Assembly (NCBI GenBank): GCA_002339345.1
Contig: DDKM01000036.1
Span: 848-40,272 of the forward strand
DNA length: 39,425 nt
From: Firmicutes bacterium UBA2598
GTDB lineage: Bacteria; Bacillota; PH28-bin88
Direction of reading: 5' to 3'
The first letter of the stretch is position 1. Each line of letters begins with the position of its first letter. A model generated the notes under the pieces. That model had not been told where the DNA came from and did not search any database. It was given only the letters and a program-made list of their open reading frames with translations. This document shows, one piece after another, positions 33,651 through 39,425 of this stretch. Both the position numbers and the translations under genes were made by a program.

Positions 33651-33793
33651 CTACTGAGCAGGCCGTAGGCGATGAGCCCCAGCAGGCCCAGGGACAGCGC
33701 ACCCAGGAGAATGGTGCCGATTACGGCTGCCCGCTCTACACCTATTTGTTCAGAGGCGATTACCATTCCCAACATGAGGGCCAAAGCACCCAT
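33647..33793 (-). CDS. Two-helix small membrane protein A, 48 residues
   Basis: A minus-strand frame of 48 residues with TAG at 33649-33647. It starts MGALALMLGMVIAS (helix 1), has a charged turn EQIGVERAA, then VIGTILLGALSLGLLGLIAYGLLSS (helix 2). It aligns without gaps to the neighbouring protein B (33-nt-scale match over 47 positions, 18 identical, including the GLG/IAS turn, E19 and the YGLLS end). ATG 33793 lies directly after AAGGAGG, which is too close; AGGGGG is 8 nt upstream, and an in-frame TTG at 33784 has ideal spacing from GGAGG. The paralogy and strong ribosome sites support a real gene. No family is recognised. Its 3' end overlaps the response-regulator stop. Confidence 0.65.
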   Translation of the reverse strand: MGALALMLGMVIASEQIGVERAAVIGTILLGALSLGLLGLIAYGLLSS

Positions 33794-34012
33794 CCTCCTT
33801 CCCCCTTCGGTCTAATTAGACTCTAGAGTTTTGGTTGGGCCTTCGGAATGGGCCTCGGGGGCTCATTCTCCAGGCTCCGTGCTACTTGCAACTGCCGTCT
33901 TTGGCATTGGCCTCGCGGACTCTTGCGCAAGATCGGTTTCCTGTTTACATCTTATACCGTCCTGCCTTACCGGCCAAGAAGGTAAGGGTCACATCACACC
34001 AGGACCGGTGTC
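33794..34012 (-). other. Hairpin-rich leader upstream of small membrane protein A
   Basis: This 219-nt gap holds no convincing gene but several structures. GAATGGGC / GCTCATTC (33846-33853 with 33861-33868) is an 8-bp hairpin. GTCTAATTAGAC (33810-33821) is a perfect palindrome, abutted by CTCTAGAG (33821-33828), 17 nt before the start of gene A. TGCC / GGCA around 33895-33910 and the palindrome CTTGCGCAAG near 33923-33932 are smaller. The first copy of the 40-nt repeat (33977-34016) closes the region. It matches no riboswitch consensus I know; an RNA leader or operator region is possible. Confidence 0.4.
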
Positions 34013-34016
34013 CTAA
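33977..34016 (-). repeat. Imperfect 40-nt repeat, copy 1
   Basis: On the plus strand it reads AAGAAGGTAAGGGTCACATC followed by ACACCAGGACCGGTGTCCTAAA. It shares AGAAGGT, GTCACATC and ACCAGG, in order and with equal spacing, with copy 2 at 34258-34298. On the minus strand the copy begins at the stop codon of protein B and precedes the leader of protein A. Confidence 0.55.
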
Positions 34017-34156
34017 ATTGAGAGTAGCCCGTAGAAAATGATGGCCAGCAGGGACATGGTGAAGGCGGTAAATACCGGTACCGCTACCACAACGGTTTTT
34101 TCCATGTCCATGAACCTGGATGCGGTCAGCAGTCCCAAACTAAGCACCAGCGCCAC
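34013..34156 (-). CDS. Two-helix small membrane protein B, 47 residues (paralog of A)
   Basis: A minus-strand frame from GTG 34156 to TAG at 34015-34013. It encodes MALVLSLGLLTAS (helix 1), the polar turn RFMDMEKT, then VVVAVPVFTAFTMSLLAIIFYGLLSI (helix 2). A run of six G's (34169-34164) lies 7 nt before the GTG, as in gene A. The frame remains open further upstream, to about 34273, but that part is polar and not shared with A, so GTG 34156 is chosen. Eighteen of 47 aligned residues are identical to A, which makes chance very unlikely. Hairpin topology with a charged turn suggests an oligomeric membrane peptide or a partner for a larger protein. No family is recognised. Confidence 0.65.
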   Translation of the reverse strand: MALVLSLGLLTASRFMDMEKTVVVAVPVFTAFTMSLLAIIFYGLLSI

Positions 34157-34257
34157 TGGACGACCCCCCTTTCCTTCGAGTTGCCGGCTGGAACCGCTGG
34201 CCTTGGAGGCTCTGGTAATCCTTGATTGAATTGTACGATTATTCTTGGCAGGCGGGT

Positions 34258-34298
34258 AGAAGGTGACAGTCACATCTTACCAGGGCGCCGGTCCCAAA
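34258..34298 (-). repeat. Imperfect 40-nt repeat, copy 2
   Basis: Plus strand TAGAAGGTGACAGTCACATC followed by TTACCAGGGCGCCGGTCCCAAAA. About 30 of 40 positions match copy 1. It contains a short hairpin GTGAC-A-GTCAC that copy 1 lacks. It lies 102 nt upstream of gene B, where copy 1 lies 184 nt upstream of gene A. Confidence 0.55.
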
Positions 34299-34339
34299 AT
34301 GAACGGAAAATGGTGACGCCATGGTTTTCCTGCACGGAA

Positions 34340-34397
34340 AAACCCCTGTTTCCGGAGTGGCTTGAATGGGCAGCAAGCCGCCGCGGGACAGGGGTTT
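34340..34397 (-). terminator. Terminator of the etfBA operon
   Basis: AAACCCCTGT / ACAGGGGTTT, a perfect 10-bp stem around a 38-nt loop. On the minus strand it is followed by five T's. The long loop is unusual but the stem and tail fit a terminator 38 nt past the etfA stop. Confidence 0.65.
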
Positions 34398-34434
34398 CAA
34401 AAAGGGGTGAGGTTGTGATTTGCTAGTTGAGGGG

Positions 34435-35421
34435 TCAAGCCAGCATCCTTTTGAATTCCTCGGTCAGCACCGGCAGCACCCTGAACAGGTCGTCCACGAT
34501 GCCGTAATCCGCCACCTTAAAGATGTTGGCTTCCGGATCCTTGTTGATGGCCACGATACACTTGGAAGAGGACATTCCCGCCAGGTGCTGGATGGCACCG
34601 GAAATGCCGCAGGCGATATAAAGGGTTGGCGAAACTGTCTTGCCCGTTTGCCCCACCTGATACTGGTGTTCCCGCCAGCCGGCGTCCACCGCCGCCCGGG
34701 AGGCCCCTACTGCCGCTCCCAGCACATCCGCCAGGTCTTCCAGCAGCTTGAAGTTGGCAGGATCCTTCATACCACGGCCACCGGAAACAATGATGTCCGC
34801 TTCCGTCAGTTCCACCCGGCCGCCGGCCTTTTTCACCATTTCCCGCACCAGGGTGCGGATGGAGTTCGGACCCAGGTTGACCGCCAGCGGGATTACCTGG
34901 GGGTTCCGGTTCCCGGTGGGCTGCCCCGCCCCCAGCACGTTGGGCCGGATGGTGGCCATCACCGGCCTGGCCGTTGGGCATTCCACCTTGGCAAAGGCCT
35001 TGCCGGCATAAATGGGACGGGTAAATACAAACCGTCCTTCCTGGATGTCCACGGCGGTGCAGTCTGTGCAAAGGCCGGTTTTCATCCGTTCCGCCACCCT
35101 GGGGGCCAGGTCCTTGCCAATGGCGGTGTGGCCAAGGAAAAGGGCACTGGGCTGGTATCTTTGGATGGCTTCCGCCAGCACCGTGGTATATCCGTCTGTG
35201 GAATATGTTCCCAGGTCCTGGTGATCCGCCATGTAAACTTTATCCACTCCATACTGGGCGATTTCACCGGTCAATCCTGCCATGCCGCTGCCCAGCAACA
35301 CAGCGGCCAGTTCCTGGCCTGTGGCATCGGCAAACCTTCTTCCCGCCGCCAGCAGTTCATATGTTACCTTGCGTAGCTGGCCGTCCCGCTGTTCTGCAAA
35401 AATCCACACACCACCGGTCAT
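34435..35421 (-). CDS. etfA: Electron transfer flavoprotein, alpha subunit
   Basis: 328 residues. The C-terminal FAD domain is clear: PTLYIACGISGAIQHLAGMSSSKCIVAINKDPEANIFKVADYGIVDDLFRVLPVLTEEF is the classical EtfA signature. The N-terminal half (VWIFAEQRDGQLRKVTYELLAAGRR ... GHTAIGKDLAPRVAERMKTGLCTDCTAVDI) is the alpha/beta domain that packs against EtfB. EtfAB accepts electrons from acyl-CoA or similar dehydrogenases and delivers them to a membrane oxidoreductase. ATG 35421 follows AAGGAGG by about 9 nt. The gene is the second of an operon after etfB, with a 52-nt gap, and it is closed by the hairpin at 34340-34397. Confidence 0.95.
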   Translation of the reverse strand: MTGGVWIFAEQRDGQLRKVTYELLAAGRRFADATGQELAAVLLGSGMAGLTGEIAQYGVDKVYMADHQDLGTYSTDGYTTVLAEAIQRYQPSALFLGHTAIGKDLAPRVAERMKTGLCTDCTAVDIQEGRFVFTRPIYAGKAFAKVECPTARPVMATIRPNVLGAGQPTGNRNPQVIPLAVNLGPNSIRTLVREMVKKAGGRVELTEADIIVSGGRGMKDPANFKLLEDLADVLGAAVGASRAAVDAGWREHQYQVGQTGKTVSPTLYIACGISGAIQHLAGMSSSKCIVAINKDPEANIFKVADYGIVDDLFRVLPVLTEEFKRMLA

Positions 35422-35473
35422 GTCGTTCCTGCCTCCTTAATAATTGTCCTTTTCTTTCAATCATCAACAAGTA

Positions 35474-36259
35474 CTAAATGACCTTGGCCTCTTCCCGTAA
35501 CAACCGCACCAGTTCAGCGGCGGTACCCGGCAGCTCGCCTCCGATGATTTTTCCTTCCTTCCGGGCGGGCGGCAGAGCATAGGACTGGACTCTGGTCCTG
35601 GCGCCGGCGCTGCCGACGGAGGTGGGATCAAGGCCCAGGTCCGCCATACCCAAGATCTTCAATTCCTTCTTTTTGGCCTGCATGATGCCCTTCAGGGTGG
35701 GATAGCGGGGTTCGTTCAGGCCTTTTTGGGCGGTAATCACCGCCGGCAAGGCCACCTCTACCACCTCGGTGGCGCCATCCCCCTCCCGTTGGGCCACCAC
35801 CTTGCGGCCGTCAACATCCAGTTTGGTGACCACATTAACCTGCGGCAGGTCCAGGATTTCCGCCAGTCTGGTGGTGACCTGGGCGGCACCGTCATCAATG
35901 GCCACCTGGCCGCCCAAAATCAGGTCAAATTCCATCCCCCGGATGGCCTGGGCCAGGATCACTGCTGCCGTGTGCCAGTCGCCGCCCTCAAAGGCGGCAT
36001 CCTGCAGCAGCACCGCCCGGTCGGCGCCCATGGCCAGGGCCTGGCGTAAGGCTTCCTCGGTCTTGGCGCCGCCGATGGACACCGCCACCACTTCTCCCTG
36101 GCCAAGGCGCTCCTTGATCCGCAGGGCCTCCTCCACGGCAAACTCGTCATAGGGATTGATAATATACTGTACATTTTCGTTGGAAATCTTGCCGCTGGGG
36201 TCCAACTGGATTTTGGCTTCGGTGTCAAAGGTTTGCTTAAGGCAGACAACGATTTTCAA
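35474..36259 (-). CDS. etfB: Electron transfer flavoprotein, beta subunit
   Basis: 261 residues from TTG 36259, 9 nt after GGAGG. The start KIVVCLKQTFDTEAKIQLDPSGKI is that of EtfB. NPYDEFAVEEALRIKE, the GADRAVLLQD and DLILGGQVAIDDGAAQVTTRLAEILDLPQVNVVTKLD segments, and the recognition-loop region GLNEPRYPTLKGIMQAKKKEL follow. The frame extends 64 codons further upstream but that part is not EtfB-like and lacks a ribosome site. A TTGCCT / TAGCAT pair at about 36451-36423 (minus strand) could be its promoter. It is the first gene of the etfBA operon; the membrane Fe-S oxidoreductase at 29313 is the likely electron acceptor. Confidence 0.95.
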   Translation of the reverse strand: MKIVVCLKQTFDTEAKIQLDPSGKISNENVQYIINPYDEFAVEEALRIKERLGQGEVVAVSIGGAKTEEALRQALAMGADRAVLLQDAAFEGGDWHTAAVILAQAIRGMEFDLILGGQVAIDDGAAQVTTRLAEILDLPQVNVVTKLDVDGRKVVAQREGDGATEVVEVALPAVITAQKGLNEPRYPTLKGIMQAKKKELKILGMADLGLDPTSVGSAGARTRVQSYALPPARKEGKIIGGELPGTAAELVRLLREEAKVI

Positions 36260-36652
36260 GGGTATCTCCCTCCTAGGAAAGTTTAGCAAGCTGCCAAAAA
36301 AATAATTGCAAATTGCATGCCAGGGAGCCAGGATTTCTTGGGGCAAATTTGTTCCCCAGGCGGTAAGGTGACACCTGGTCTGGTCTATGGCGGATCGGCA
36401 GAAGGCCTTACCCAGGTCCATCATGCTAAAATATGGAATTAATGGAGGCAATTAATTACCCGTTGTCCTGCCTCAATGCAATTGTGCATTGGAATAGACC
36501 GGGTGCATTGAAAGGGGTTGTTTGCAGCGGTTTGCCAGGTGGACACCAAAAAAGCAACGGTGTTGCTGGTGGAAAAGGAGGTGGTTCCCAAGGGGATGGC
36601 ACCGATTTTGCATTATTTTTTAAATAAATGGCAGGGCGAGGAAGGTGAGTCG
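36260..36652. other. Divergent etfB / flavoprotein intergenic region
   Basis: A 393-nt gap between etfB (minus) and the nitronate-monooxygenase-like gene (plus). It contains the inverted repeat at 36474-36491 with a third half-site, and an AT-rich part at 36421-36462 that could carry the etfB promoter. The frame of the flavoprotein gene is open for 45 codons upstream of its start, but this stretch is not conserved-looking. No other gene is convincing. Confidence 0.5.
36474..36510 (+). promoter_or_regulatory. Operator-like CAATGCA / TGCATTG repeats
   Basis: CAATGCA (36474-36480), 4-nt centre ATTG, TGCATTG (36485-36491), then a third direct TGCATTG (36504-36510). The 7-bp perfect dyad in a divergent promoter region suits a dimeric repressor such as a TetR-type fatty-acid regulator, but no such gene is present here. 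Confidence 0.4.
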
Positions 36653-37630
36653 GTGGGACCATTAAAGACAAAAATTACAGAACTTTTTGGCATTGAGTAT
36701 CCCATCATCCTGGGTGGTTTGCAATGGCTGGGCCGGGCTGAATTGGCGGCGGCGGTTTCCAACGGGGGAGGCCTGGGGTTAATTACCGCGGGCTGTTTTG
36801 CCGACCGCAAGGATTTTCTGCAGGAACTGGACACCATGGCCACCCTTACCGGCAAGCCCTTTGGGGTGAATATCACCCTTGGCACCAAACGGGATATGAC
36901 CCCCTTTTGTGAGGCGGTGGTGGAGGCGGGGGTGAAGATCGTCTTCACCTCCGGCCGGAATCCCGCGGAGCACGTGCAAAAGTTCAAAGACGCCGGTATC
37001 AAGTTTGTCCATGTGGTTACCTCAGTCAGACATGCGGTTAAGGCGGTGGAGTTGGGGGCGGATGCGGTGGTGGCGGTCTCCTATGAAGCGGGCGGTCACC
37101 CGGGTATGGATGATGTGGGGGGGCTGGCCCTCATCCCGCGGGTGGTGGAATCGGTGCCGGTGCCTGTCATCGCCGCTGGTGGGATTGTGGATGCCAGGGG
37201 TTTGGTGGCGGCCCTGGCCCTTGGGGCGGAAGGGGTACAGATGGGCACCAGGTTTGTGGCCACGGCGGAAAGCGCGGCCCATCCCAGGGTGAAGGAGGCC
37301 ATCGTCACCGCCCAGGAGACAGATACAGTAATGATCGAGCGGCCCTGGCGCAATGCCCGCCGGGTATTGCGGACCCCGGCCAGCTTGAAGGTGCTGGAGA
37401 TGGAGGGACAGGGGGCTTCCATTGAACAGGTGTTGCCCATCATCGGGGGCCAGGCCTATGTGCAGGTGATGTCCAAGGGTGACCTGGACGGGGGAGTACT
37501 CACCCTTGGACAGGGGATTGGACTGATCAAGGAAAGTGAAGCCACAGTGGCCCGGGTGATGGAAGAGATGGTCCGGGAGGCCGGAGCCATTGTGAGCCGG
37601 CTAAACGGGATGATACCGGTTGCCAGGTAA
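36653..37630 (+). CDS. Nitronate monooxygenase / enoyl reductase II-like flavoprotein
   Basis: 325 residues, TIM-barrel FMN enzyme of the 2-nitropropane dioxygenase / FabK family. The N-terminus KTKITELFGIEYPIILGGLQWLGRAELAAAVSNGGGLGLITAG, the GVNI and KIVFTSGRNPAEHVQKFKDAGIKFVHVV segments, and the FMN phosphate site PVPVIAAGGIVDARGLVAALALGAEGVQMGTRFVATAES are typical. Members are either nitronate oxidases or enoyl-ACP/acyl-CoA reductases, and sequence by eye does not separate them. The crotonase remnant and etfBA next to it favour an acyl-CoA or fatty-acid setting. GTG 36653 follows AAGGTGAG and gives the family N-terminus; an in-frame ATG at 36596 is less well placed. Confidence 0.9.
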   Translation: MGPLKTKITELFGIEYPIILGGLQWLGRAELAAAVSNGGGLGLITAGCFADRKDFLQELDTMATLTGKPFGVNITLGTKRDMTPFCEAVVEAGVKIVFTSGRNPAEHVQKFKDAGIKFVHVVTSVRHAVKAVELGADAVVAVSYEAGGHPGMDDVGGLALIPRVVESVPVPVIAAGGIVDARGLVAALALGAEGVQMGTRFVATAESAAHPRVKEAIVTAQETDTVMIERPWRNARRVLRTPASLKVLEMEGQGASIEQVLPIIGGQAYVQVMSKGDLDGGVLTLGQGIGLIKESEATVARVMEEMVREAGAIVSRLNGMIPVAR

Positions 37631-37656
37631 ATATCAAGGGCATGGGAGGAAGGGCT

Positions 37657-37836
37657 GTGGAACAGGCGAGGGTAAAACTCCGGGTACAGCAATCCATTGG
37701 CTATGTTGTGCTCAACGCCCCGGAAAACCGCAATGTGTTGAGTACCCAGAGCCATTGCATGACCCTCCCGGACCACCGGGAGGGAGTGGCGGCTTTCTTC
37801 GGCAAACGAAAGCCCCGGTTTGGGGCCGGTGATTGA
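37657..37836 (+). pseudogene. Internally deleted enoyl-CoA hydratase (crotonase) remnant
   Basis: A 59-codon frame from GTG 37657, 7 nt after GGGAGG. The first 27 codons (VKLRVQQSIGYVVLNAPENRNVLS) match the start of enoyl-CoA hydratases, and the last 25 (DHREGVAAFFGKRKPRFG) match their end. About 200 residues between them, including both oxyanion-hole segments and the catalytic glutamates, are missing, so it cannot be active. The deletion left the frame open. The TGA stop overlaps the ATG of the next gene (TGATG), so translation of this stub may still serve to couple that gene. Family assignment is by motif, not alignment. Confidence 0.75.
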
Positions 37837-39425
37837 TGGACATGGCAAACCAGCAGGGGGGGGAAGGACTGGCCAAACTGTTGGCCGATAAAATTGAGCT
37901 GGGTTTACTTAACACGGAGTCGGCTGCCGCCCGCCAGGCAGCCGCCCGACGCCGTATTCCCTTGGTGCGGGCAATGGCGGCTCGTTTTCCTAGGGTAGGA
38001 CCGGAATTGCGCCAGGTGAAGGAGGCGGCCATCCACCGGCTGGCGGAATTGGTTGACCAGACGGAGGCAAACCTGCGACAAAGGGGCTGCCAGGTCTTCC
38101 GGGCCCGCACCCAGGCCGAGGCCTTAGCTTACGCCGATGCCCTGGTCCCGGACGGCGCCCTGGTGGTGAAATCCAAAAGCAATGCCGCCAAGGAGATCGG
38201 CCTGGTGGAACGGCTGGAAGCCCGGGGTGTGCGGGTGGTGGAAACGGACCTGGGGGACCGCATCTGCCAGGTGGGCAACATTCCTACCGCCCATCCTCTG
38301 GGGCCGGCGGTACATGTGCCGGTGGCCAGGGTGGCGGAAATCTTCTCCCGGGAACTGGGTATCAACCTGGCGCCGGACCACGAGGCCATTGTTGCCGCGG
38401 TGCGGGAAGCCCTGCGCCATAATTTCCTGGAGGCGGCGGTGGGAATCACCGGAGCCAACGCTATTGCGGCGGATACCGGCTCGGTACTGGTGATGGAAAA
38501 TGAGGGAAACATCCGGGCGGTAAGCCAGTTTCCCCCGGTGCACATCGTGGTGGCTGGCATTGAAAAGATTGTCCCCACCCTGGAGGACGGGTTGAAGGTG
38601 GTCAAAGCAGCAGCCCTTTACGGCACGGCCCAGGATGTAGGGAGCTATGTGTCGGTGGTGTCAGGACCCAGTGGTGCCCGGCATGCCGCCGGGGAGGCCG
38701 GGAACGGCTGTGCCGGTCCCCGCGCTGTACATGTAATCCTGCTGGAAGCAGGCCGCTGGGAGGCCGCCCAGGGTGAGTTCCGGGAGTCGTTGTATTGTAT
38801 CAACTGCGGCCACTGCCTGCGTGTTTGCCCGGTGTACAGGGAACTTGGGGAACAGTACGGCTACAAGTATTTCGGCGGAATTGGCGTGGTTCACACCTCC
38901 TTCCGGTACGGATTGGGCAAGGCGCTGGAGGCAGGGCTGTCCCTTTGCCTGGGCTGTGGGCGGTGTACCGAGGTGTGTCCGTCCGGCATTCCCGTGCCGG
39001 AGATGATTAGATCCCTGCGAGCAAAGGCGGTGGAGACCACCGGCCTGCCCCTGGCTAAAAAAACTGTGGTCAGGCGGGTGCTTCCCGGCAGGCGGCTGTT
39101 CAAGGCGGCGACACCCCTGCAGGGGGTGTTTTTCCGGCCGGTGCAGGGCCGCAAGGGTGTGGAGGCCAGGTCCAATCTGGTGTTGGCAAAGGGGCGGGTG
39201 GTGCCGCGGCTGAAGTCCCGCCATTTGCCGGATCTCTTTCCGGCAGTCATTCCCGCCCAGGGGGAGCGGCGGGCAATGGTGGGGTACTTCCCGGGGTGCC
39301 TGGGAATGGTTGCCTACACCGACATCGGGGCTGCTACCATTGCGGTGCTGACAGGTAACGGTGTGGAGGTTTGGCTGCCCAGGGGACAGGTATGCTGCGG
39401 GTTACCCATGCTGTCGGCAGGAGAC
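37836..39425 (+). CDS. LutB-LutA-like fusion: LUD domain, 2[4Fe-4S], CCG domain (partial)
   Basis: 530 codons to the window edge, with no stop. Residues about 60-310 form a LUD domain as in LutB (ALVVKSKSNAAKEIGLVERLEARG, VGITGANAIAADTGSVLVMENEGNIRAVSQFPPVHIVVAGIEKIVP). Two [4Fe-4S] motifs follow, YCINCGHCLRVCPVY (first Cys 321) and CLGCGRCTEVCPSGIPVPEMI. Near the edge a CCG domain begins (VGYFPGCLGMVAYTDI ... QVCCGLPML), which in B. subtilis is the separate protein LutA. Lut proteins oxidise L-lactate. Fused LutB-LutA forms occur in anaerobes. Electrons could go to EtfAB or the quinone pool; this is inference. ATG 37836 overlaps the stop of the crotonase stub; in-frame ATG 37842 is an alternative. 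Confidence 0.88.
   Translation, partial: MDMANQQGGEGLAKLLADKIELGLLNTESAAARQAAARRRIPLVRAMAARFPRVGPELRQVKEAAIHRLAELVDQTEANLRQRGCQVFRARTQAEALAYADALVPDGALVVKSKSNAAKEIGLVERLEARGVRVVETDLGDRICQVGNIPTAHPLGPAVHVPVARVAEIFSRELGINLAPDHEAIVAAVREALRHNFLEAAVGITGANAIAADTGSVLVMENEGNIRAVSQFPPVHIVVAGIEKIVPTLEDGLKVVKAAALYGTAQDVGSYVSVVSGPSGARHAAGEAGNGCAGPRAVHVILLEAGRWEAAQGEFRESLYCINCGHCLRVCPVYRELGEQYGYKYFGGIGVVHTSFRYGLGKALEAGLSLCLGCGRCTEVCPSGIPVPEMIRSLRAKAVETTGLPLAKKTVVRRVLPGRRLFKAATPLQGVFFRPVQGRKGVEARSNLVLAKGRVVPRLKSRHLPDLFPAVIPAQGERRAMVGYFPGCLGMVAYTDIGAATIAVLTGNGVEVWLPRGQVCCGLPMLSAGD

Larger units (their letters stand above)
34157..34434 (-). other. Gap between etfA and small membrane protein B
   Basis: Contains, reading the minus strand from 34434: the etfA terminator (34397-34340), the second copy of the 40-nt repeat (34298-34258), and the ribosome site of protein B. 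Extended -10-like TGGTAAGAT (about 34281-34273) lies inside the repeat and could be the promoter of B. Nothing else is recognised. Confidence 0.5.

Noticed and set aside
33831..34016. Plus-strand frame of 61 codons between the small membrane-protein genes
   Set aside because: No ribosome site, not conserved-looking, and it runs through the hairpins and the repeat.
34420..35376. 318-codon open frame on the plus strand
   Set aside because: Complete overlap in antisense with etfA, which has clear FAD-binding signatures. No plausible protein features in the plus frame.
36433..36627. 64-codon plus-strand frame upstream of the nitronate-monooxygenase-like gene
   Set aside because: No ribosome site, low-complexity Gly-rich end, and it spans the operator-like repeats.

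Overview
The window looks like a piece of chromosome from a Gram-positive anaerobe of the Clostridia, most likely the Desulfotomaculum/Pelotomaculum (Peptococcaceae) group. The pointers are strong AGGAGG-type ribosome sites with frequent GTG and TTG starts, high-GC coding sequence, an SLH-domain surface protein, long-form HPF, an frameshifted prfB, split transketolase, an ftsE-ftsX-M23-ctp-minJ-like cluster, and an anaerobic ETF/Fe-S electron-transfer module. This placement is inferred from gene content only. Most of the window is ordinary core chromosome. I saw no rRNA, tRNA, CRISPR array, insertion sequence or phage gene.

Layout. 1-3386: start of a minus-strand gene, then a large secreted FN3/SLH protein. 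3616-8026: LysE-type exporter running into a C-terminal remnant of a type II NADH dehydrogenase, a HEAT-repeat protein, a 31-residue membrane peptide, a DUF421 membrane protein and a phosphohexomutase. 8230-11686: a minus-strand zinc-ribbon protein, a small membrane-anchored protein, and comFA-comFC. 11685-14171: a DnaA-box-like cluster and a polar amino-acid ABC transporter (binding protein, permease, ATPase). 14298-19813: cold-shock protein, hpf, a DUF5317 membrane protein, secA and prfB. 19871-23707: a small secreted protein, a 2[4Fe-4S] ferredoxin, a YitT-family protein, the two transketolase subunits and a 57-residue hydrophobic protein. 23875-29215: ftsE, ftsX, an EnvC-like M23 peptidase, a carboxy-terminal processing protease and a MinJ-like PDZ membrane protein. 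29313-33650: a membrane Fe-S oxidoreductase, then a NarL-type two-component system. 33647-34434: a small-protein locus on the minus strand. 34435-36259: etfBA on the minus strand. 36653-39425: a nitronate-monooxygenase-like flavoprotein, an internally deleted enoyl-CoA hydratase remnant, and a LutB-LutA-like fusion cut by the window end.

Functional logic. The cell-envelope cluster couples an FtsEX ATPase to a periplasmic coiled-coil peptidase. The membrane Fe-S oxidoreductase and EtfAB together would pass electrons between flavoprotein dehydrogenases and the membrane quinone pool. The crotonase remnant, the nitronate-monooxygenase homolog and the Lut-like fusion fit the same acyl-CoA/organic-acid setting.

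The least explained part is 33647-34300. Two tandem, clearly paralogous two-helix membrane proteins of 47-48 residues sit on the minus strand, each with an imperfect 40-bp repeat upstream and, for one of them, a long hairpin-rich leader. They converge on the two-component regulator gene with overlapping stops and no terminator. I do not recognise this family.
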